A program made the translations under genes and the position numbers. This document shows positions 56,001 to 59,762 of a DNA stretch of 59,762 nucleotides, one piece after another. Numbering within the stretch: the first letter of the stretch is position 1; each line of letters begins with the position of its first letter. The notes under the pieces are model-generated. The model saw only the letters and a list, made by a program, of their open reading frames with translations, was not told the origin of the DNA and searched no databases. The DNA is taken from contig JAGCRH010000107.1 in the NCBI GenBank assembly GCA_017964785.1, positions 1 through 59,762 of the forward strand, written 5' to 3'. The stretch is from Prevotella sp. GTDB taxonomy: Bacteria > Bacteroidota > Bacteroidia > Bacteroidales > Bacteroidaceae.

Positions 56001-58285
56001 GCGGGTGCCTCGCTATTCTCTGCTGCCTCACGGATGGCGCGGCGGGCTTCTTTTGCGTCTTCCTTGGCCTTAGTCGTCTCGGCATCCTTGCGCACTCCTT
56101 GGGCGGCTTTCTGTCGCTGGGTGTCGCTCCAGATGCGGGCGGCCTTCTCCACGTTTGCGGTGGTCGCCTTGTAGTCCCATTGGTTCGCAAGTTGTATAAC
56201 GGCGGGCATTAATTCCTCATTCTTCAAATCCTGGCACAGTGCGGCGGCGGTGCGGTATAGGTTGCACTTCACCACGTCCGGGCGGTTGATGATACGGCGG
56301 GCACTGGCGCAGTACTGATAACGGCGGCAAGTCATCGGAGCGGCCTCGATGTCGGCGCGGGTGGCTTTCTTGTCTATCTTAATAGTATAGATCTCGCCCT
56401 CCAGATGACAAACGGCGTAAATGGTGGCGGATGTGTAGGCGGTGGCGATATCCTCAAAGTGGCGGTCGGTCAGCACCTCGCGCACCGTTGCCACGGCGGC
56501 GGCTGTCTCGGCCTTCATTTGCTCGGCAATCCGTTCGCGTTCCTCCTGTGCCTTGCGCTCGGCCTCTTTGCGCTCTTCCTCGGCCTTGCGCTGACGCTCG
56601 GCGCGGATGGCTTCGGCCTTGGCCTTGTCTTCCTCGGCCTGGCGGCGGGCTTTCTCGATGGCATCAAAGGCGGCGGCGGACAAGTTCACACCCTCACCGA
56701 AAACAAGGCGCAGAAAGTCCAGATAATAAGGTACTAGGGCGGCGGCCTCCTGGGCGGTGGGGTAGGGGTAGCAGTTATCTCGGTGCTCGATGTCGGCAGC
56801 CGTAAACTCGTCCATATCCAAACAATTTACAAGAAAATCGCTGCAAACGCCTTCTGCATTCAGCAACACGGCGCACACACCCTCAAAGGCGCGGGCGGTC
56901 AGTTCGCGGCCTTGGATCCAATATTTACCGAGCCAGTCGCTCAAATTCTTAGACCTCGTATAATAGTCGCTTTTCTTGATTTCTGCAAGAATGGCGGCGG
57001 CAGCCTGCAAAAGTTCGGGGTTGCTGTTGCTAGTGCGGCTGTTGGTTTCGGTGGCAAAATTATTCACGGTCAACCCTGCGGCCATTGCTGCGTAATTATC
57101 GACGGCGTGGAACCATTCATGAGCCATGCAACCGGCTCCGGCCTTCTTGGTCAAGTTGATGACGCGGCGGGCGCATTCATAATGCGCCATCGCTTTAGAG
57201 TGGCCACGGCTACCGAAAGCGAAAGCCAGCGAGCCCGACAGGGTGACGGCCTCGGGCTTGATGCCGATAATCTGGGCGAGATCGTGGAAACCATCAAAGG
57301 AACTATTTAACATACTGGCACGCTCGGCCTGGTTCAACCAGTTGCCAAACTCAACACCACGGAAGGGCAGGGCAGCGGCGAACTGTTCGGGGGTCATATT
57401 CTCACCCTTGCGCCAGTCCTCACCGATGCGCGGGCGGTTCCATTCGCGGCGAAGGCTCGGGAATTTCTTCAAAGACTCATAACGGGCCACCAGTGCGGGG
57501 CGGTCTTCGTCGTATTTCTTCACCACCTCGGCGCGGTCTTCTGATTTATATAATACGATTTCGGTTCGGCCTTCTGGGGTGATGACATACTCACCGGCAC
57601 GGGTGCGGTAGATGCTCAGGGCGGGGCCGTTGCCTCGGCGGTCTGCGTCCTTGCCTGTCAGTTCGCGCAGTTTCTCCACGATGGCGGCGGGGTCGCTGCT
57701 GGATGCCTGATAATAGCCACCGCCTATAATAGTGAGTAATTTCTCAGTATCATTGTAACGTGTACGGAAGGCGACGCGGTAGCGGCCAAACGTCAACGGC
57801 TCGGCGGGCCAGTTTGCGGCGGTCATAGTCTGCACTTCTGCACCCTCTTCGGCTCTCTTGATGATTTCGCGGGCTGTGTCGCTGATGATTTCGGCGCGGC
57901 CTATAACGGCACCGATGGCGGCCAGACGCTCGGCGGTATCTTTCGCCCAACGGCTAACGCCGTAGGCTTGCGGCTTGGTCTGGATGGTGCGCCAGATAGC
58001 CCACGCCGTGCGGGCCTGCTGTGTGCTGATGGCTCCGGCCTCGCTCAACTTCTGAAGGTTTGGCAGGGTGACACACTTCGACAGTGCGAGCCGTTGCAAG
58101 TCGTCCAGGCTGACCGACTCAAAGCGGGCGGCGGCCTCCTTGGCCTCTGCTGCGTAGTCCTTGCGGGCTCCGCCTATCTTCTGGCCGAAATCCTCGATTT
58201 TCTCGATCTTCTGGGTATTGTTATAACTTGCCACGTTTGCGGCGTTCATATTCTCGGGGCGGGGGTTGTTTACTGTTGTATTCAT
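53003..58285 (-). CDS. Very large polyvalent-type protein with metallopeptidase-like domain
   Basis: 1760 residues. Residues about 345-400 contain AFGSRGHSKAMAHYECARRV, INLTKKAGAGC and AHEWFHAVDNYA, the LPD1 domain of polyvalent proteins with an HExxH zinc site (HEWFH near 388). Residues about 541-600 are a long Ala/Glu/Lys coiled coil. Around 780-825 lies WKDTYFNKRQIKAHGCTWNK..WEATEPEAV, a repeat-like DNA- or ligand-binding module. Later segments contain further mixed domains, with SFVKINTDGRTAIVTGIGL near 1360. Family knowledge: polyvalent proteins of phages and conjugative elements are injected with the DNA and protect the incoming genome. Downstream of the promoter under the second repressor. 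Confidence 0.8.
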   Translation of the reverse strand: MNTTVNNPRPENMNAANVASYNNTQKIEKIEDFGQKIGGARKDYAAEAKEAAARFESVSLDDLQRLALSKCVTLPNLQKLSEAGAISTQQARTAWAIWRTIQTKPQAYGVSRWAKDTAERLAAIGAVIGRAEIISDTAREIIKRAEEGAEVQTMTAANWPAEPLTFGRYRVAFRTRYNDTEKLLTIIGGGYYQASSSDPAAIVEKLRELTGKDADRRGNGPALSIYRTRAGEYVITPEGRTEIVLYKSEDRAEVVKKYDEDRPALVARYESLKKFPSLRREWNRPRIGEDWRKGENMTPEQFAAALPFRGVEFGNWLNQAERASMLNSSFDGFHDLAQIIGIKPEAVTLSGSLAFAFGSRGHSKAMAHYECARRVINLTKKAGAGCMAHEWFHAVDNYAAMAAGLTVNNFATETNSRTSNSNPELLQAAAAILAEIKKSDYYTRSKNLSDWLGKYWIQGRELTARAFEGVCAVLLNAEGVCSDFLVNCLDMDEFTAADIEHRDNCYPYPTAQEAAALVPYYLDFLRLVFGEGVNLSAAAFDAIEKARRQAEEDKAKAEAIRAERQRKAEEERKEAERKAQEERERIAEQMKAETAAAVATVREVLTDRHFEDIATAYTSATIYAVCHLEGEIYTIKIDKKATRADIEAAPMTCRRYQYCASARRIINRPDVVKCNLYRTAAALCQDLKNEELMPAVIQLANQWDYKATTANVEKAARIWSDTQRQKAAQGVRKDAETTKAKEDAKEARRAIREAAENSEAPAEGLRLVETAEGVAVVGNDWKDTYFNKRQIKAHGCTWNKERKQWEATEPEAVAMVREWFALRQEVQTAAPAPLETSSEIEEPAESLAIAASYDTSDAPAAESNAQREAAKLAEPEQRDGDQWRFVINAVGEIYANGDDLPAFLTLDEAKASNHLQDAWTNPQGEEEPATHILYEYCKIGDEGTNRIAYGQTEAQARWNYANGFFDISHAEAQKPDWLKVGTRFALVDHVTGKPTNCRYTCEAIDEERHTITVPEASDSFRNGSHEFSWLWHWNQFAPISDDPQPSEVCACYDTNDAPLQETSEITEAEGIKIGDNSNESKNGMSQVVIDLRPQVKHQDGHGREKVADVYFRTQVRAYSRQVYGDYSQEAHEAAEKALTAFYSEVVELLKGEGWTLLNESYAHWHNCPELAKGAQYLYVHPDSISGEVNPADIDTLEAKFKVLTTCEYHCTDNYGDIVLTRSEADERMLYRETYTEGIADVIKECTTTKRSNLYKDKGDALGCIRSRIAIQNKRTDLTGHGTGYYRERKAVAGFVQEEYDRLLQAGYIKEAAGQNGRTLCRWINKKEEKELNKARREAEKQAKTEAEAEALQEVAEIADAEGIEVGSFVKINTDGRTAIVTGIGLVCEGHGVILYLDDFTNWCQDCREKNGYNIIKTSDEVTPLTEDDYKPKADIKDDYKKGDRVRHNQSRRVATIEAVRVTREMKVFGEYRKVYRLNFGESVPGPFGTELNGGEFIAEALTLESASAITDPEGRKFQDFTTWNGKIVKAEDLEKWTKFFAEVISNKVKFGGKESTYKHNAGKIRVKVAYDNDTDKPEDMSYCVNWYRWKETESEKSEIVECENGVSIWQAARAMADFHLLADMVGFDTIGEILNPTEKPNYSASEKSGAPQPSAWVTDYTGDDFAKLQSRYEISDDDRDIMGRRFRLTGKDGKALLGELQVFISDYAGNERHAIYYIWDEFMNEVKCNVRPLDWLRTHFTKANGWEPIENSDTFCRHAA

Positions 58286-58361
58286 AACTTTAAAAACTTT
58301 TGCGGGTTGTTTGTTTTTTTATATTTCCTCACTTTTTTATGATGCCTATAAATAGGCGTTA

Positions 58362-58502
58362 TTAATGGAATAATACGACCAGAAAAGCGGCGGCGGCCTC
58401 AGTGGTAAATATAACGGTATTTAATACGGGGTGCGCATCCACGAAGCGGGCGGCGCGGCGGGCGGCGTTTAACGTGTGCCGATAGGTTTTATTAATTCTC
58501 AT
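58362..58502 (-). CDS. Small protein with hydrophobic C-terminus, 46 aa
   Basis: ATG 58502, TAA 58362. Starts MRINKTYRHTLNAARRAARF, a basic amphipathic helix; ends in VIFTTEAAAAFLVVLFH, a short hydrophobic helix. A small membrane-interacting protein. No family. It lies in the leader of the polyvalent gene, 76 nt upstream of its start. Confidence 0.5.
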   Translation of the reverse strand: MRINKTYRHTLNAARRAARFVDAHPVLNTVIFTTEAAAAFLVVLFH

Positions 58503-58550
58503 AATTTCCTATTTTTTAATCTGTGAATAATTCTATAATTTATAAATAAG

Positions 58551-58571
58551 AGGGGGGCGGGGTGCCCCCCT
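58551..58571 (-). terminator. GC-rich hairpin between 58578 and 58502
   Basis: AGGGGGGC (58551-58558) pairs with GCCCCCCT (58564-58571). The right side carries GTTTTTTTA; leftward CTTATTTAT follows. It can end either transcript, or attenuate reading into the polyvalent gene. Confidence 0.7.
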
Positions 58572-58577
58572 GTTTTT

Positions 58578-58934
58578 TTAGACTGGAATACATTCGCCTG
58601 TTGTCAGGTTGCAATATTCCAACTGTTTGTTAAGTATTGCGAACTCCCTGGCCTCGCTTTCGTCTTCAAAAATCATGGTGGCATCAAAATAAAATTCTTT
58701 TGTGTCCTTCCTGTACCAACCCCCAAACGCTGGGACTTCAGGATGTTGATCCATGTATTTAATAACGTGTGCGAGTCCTTTGTTACCAAAACTTTCCTGA
58801 GTTCCCTCAACCGCTACAGCGTACCCGCTTTTAATGGGTTCAAACTTTTTGCGGTCAACGGTGTAACCTTCAGGACAAGCGGCGGCGATGGCTGCGATCA
58901 TCTCAAATGCGAAATTAATCTCTTTTACTGTCAT
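58578..58934 (-). CDS. Hypothetical protein, 118 aa
   Basis: Starts MTVKEINFAFEMIAAIAAAC. Alpha/beta protein with YAVAVEGTQESFGNKGLAHV and a C-terminal FYFDATMIFEDESEAREFAI, which looks like a common small-protein fold of Bacteroidota plasmids and ICEs. No function known. It follows a promoter that overlaps repressor sites and the conserved leader AACCCCTAAAAGATTTA. Confidence 0.7.
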   Translation of the reverse strand: MTVKEINFAFEMIAAIAAACPEGYTVDRKKFEPIKSGYAVAVEGTQESFGNKGLAHVIKYMDQHPEVPAFGGWYRKDTKEFYFDATMIFEDESEAREFAILNKQLEYCNLTTGECIPV

Positions 58935-58961
58935 AACTTTAAATCTTTTAGGGGTTTAACT
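58932..58961 (-). promoter_or_regulatory. Conserved leader, copy 2
   Basis: Leftward GTTAAACCCCTAAAAGATTT, then AAAGTTATG, ending at the start of gene 58934. Same words as 52598-52628, suggesting a shared ribosome-site or regulatory leader. Confidence 0.6.
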
Positions 58962-58972
58962 TAAATCTGATG

Positions 58973-59004
58973 CAAAGATAATACTTTTATATTATATTTC
59001 CAAA
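58973..59004 (-). promoter_or_regulatory. Promoter of the 58934 leftward operon
   Basis: TTTG (59004-59001), 20 nt, TATCTTTG (58980-58973): exact housekeeping consensus. The operator copy at 58978-58993 overlaps its -7 box and spacer. Confidence 0.75.
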
Positions 59005-59130
59005 TAACACAATACTTTTCTATTCACAATTAACACTAATTATAATATAAATATATTCTTTTTACAGATATTAATAATATATATCAATTATTATTTGTAA
59101 TTTTGCACCCGAAAATAATACTTTTATATT
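58978..59130. promoter_or_regulatory. Operators ATAATACTTTTATATT
   Basis: Identical 16-mers at 58978-58993 and 59115-59130 (the latter abuts the repressor ATG at 59132) and a degenerate copy AATACTTTTCTATT at 59011-59024. One site sits on the divergent promoter, one on the repressor gene start, as in the first repressor locus but with a different sequence. Confidence 0.7.
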
Positions 59131-59131
59131 T

Positions 59132-59449
59132 ATGGATATTCGGGTAATAATAGAAAAGAAAATAAAAGCGGCAAATCTGAATAAAAAAGATTTAGCCGAG
59201 CGGGTTGGCATTGCATCCCAAAACGTTAATAAAATGATTTCGTCGCCCACTTGGGCGACATTGGAACGGATCGCGGCGGCTCTCGGTTTGTCGGTGTCGG
59301 AATTGGTGGCGGATGACGGTGGCGGCTGTGGTGTGTCACATGATGAGCACGGCGGCGGCTTGGTGTGTCCTGTGTGCGGTGCTCGTTTGGTTGTTTCCCC
59401 TGCTGATGGTGGCGGTGATGTCTCACATGATGAGCACGGCGGTGGCTGA
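59132..59449 (+). CDS. XRE-family repressor with zinc knuckle and duplicated tail
   Basis: 105 residues from MDIRVIIEKKIKAANLN. HTH at about 17-45 (KKDLAERVGIASQNVNKMIS), then LGLSVSELVADDGGG, CPVCGARLVV (CxxC) and a Gly/His/Asp-rich tail in which VSHDEHGGG occurs twice (DNA 20-mer TCACATGATGAGCACGGCGG at 59336-59355 and 59423-59442). Paralogue of 31694-31939. -7 box TAATTTTG near 59098. Its operators overlap the promoter for the divergent operon carrying the 1760-residue protein. Terminated at 59476-59510. Confidence 0.85.
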   Translation: MDIRVIIEKKIKAANLNKKDLAERVGIASQNVNKMISSPTWATLERIAAALGLSVSELVADDGGGCGVSHDEHGGGLVCPVCGARLVVSPADGGGDVSHDEHGGG

Positions 59450-59475
59450 TCCTTTTACACCTTATTATATATATA

Positions 59476-59510
59476 AGAGAGTGCGCCCGGTGGCGTGCTC
59501 TCTTTTTTTC
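59476..59510 (+). terminator. Rho-independent terminator
   Basis: AGAGAG..CGCC-CGGT-GGCG..CTCTCT (59476-59503) followed by TTTTTTT. Ends the repressor transcript. Confidence 0.85.
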
Positions 59511-59512
59511 TG

Positions 59513-59762
59513 CTGATGGTTGCGGCGTGCCTTCAGGATCGGCGGCGGTGTGTCCTGTGTCCGGTGCGCTTTTCTCGATGGCGTGCGAATTGCTTTGCAG
59601 CGGTTCCCGTGCTGATGCCGTCCAGTTTCCAGGGTGTCCCCGTCCAGATTGGCACCCCCCGCCGGCATATTCCCCGCCAACACGCCCCGCAGGGCAGGGG
59701 CGAGGCTCCGCAGTGTGGCGGCGGTCTCGCGTCTGTTTGAGAGGCATCGTTTTTGAGCACCA
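59513..59762. other. Right end without a supported gene; partial copy of repressor 3' end
   Basis: GTGTGTCCTGTGTCCGGTGC (59548) resembles GTGTGTCCTGTGTGCGGTGC (59363) in the repressor gene, and GCTGATGGTTGCGGCG repeats another part of it, so this is a decayed duplicate of the zinc-knuckle end in which the second Cys codon became Ser. Frames on both strands are open but look random (high Arg/Pro/Gly). No gene is claimed. Confidence 0.5.

Noticed and set aside
1-59762. Circular replicon closing exactly at the window ends
   Set aside because: The HU-like frame would remain open across the join, but the joined residues do not resemble the family; there is no terminal overlap that I can see.

Overview
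The window looks like part of a phage-plasmid, or a large plasmid-like prophage, of a Bacteroidales host (Prevotella/Bacteroides type). The host call rests on the Bacteroidota promoter signature (TTTG, about 20 nt, TAnnTTTG) in front of many genes, on two fimbrillin-like lipoproteins, on Bacteroidota-type HU-like proteins, and on many small intergenic repeats. The phage call rests on a terminase large subunit, a 2090-residue tape-measure protein, an amidase endolysin and typical phage accessory genes (YopX, HNH, DUF4406, ASCH). The plasmid call rests on a Rep_3-type initiator with iterons, a ParA operon and a 1760-residue polyvalent-type protein. No integrase, portal, major capsid protein or DNA polymerase is recognisable here. 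I cannot tell whether the molecule is circular. A CDS is cut by the left end.

Layout. 1-24.2 kb: almost entirely leftward, tightly packed small genes, many unknown, with a replication core (beta clamp at 11.5-12.9 kb, DnaC-like loader and DnaD-like partner at 13.8-15.8 kb), a free-standing RNA polymerase alpha-CTD protein (6.9-7.2 kb), a DEDD exonuclease with a frameshift (20.6-21.3 kb) and one divergent HTH gene (22.0 kb). The first 8.5 kb is rich in dispersed repeats, some inserted in frame in genes. 24.2-27.6 kb: maintenance module (Rep, iterons, RHH-like protein, unknown protein, ParA). 28.6-30.5 kb: fimbrillin-like cargo. 31.4-33.8 kb: an HTH/zinc-ribbon repressor with operators, then small leftward genes including a retropepsin broken by an in-frame TGA. 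34.2-38.9 kb: rightward packaging operon. 39-48.4 kb: tape measure, tail-like and lysis genes, mostly leftward. 48.7-53 kb: leftward small genes. 53-58.3 kb: the polyvalent protein. 59.1 kb: a second HTH/zinc-ribbon repressor whose putative operators overlap the promoter of the leftward operon.

The main regulatory observation is that promoters of the packaging operon, tape measure, gene 45371, the HU/amidase operon, the 24.1 kb membrane gene, the protease locus and an apparent noncoding RNA share GTCCCA, then 19-20 nt, then a -7 box close to TAnnTTTG. GTCCCA replaces the usual -33 TTTG. Genes for partition and repression keep the ordinary TTTG. This suggests two transcription programmes, with an element-encoded factor (possibly the alpha-CTD protein) driving the GTCCCA class. 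Everything was read by eye; family names rest on motif recognition, not on searches.
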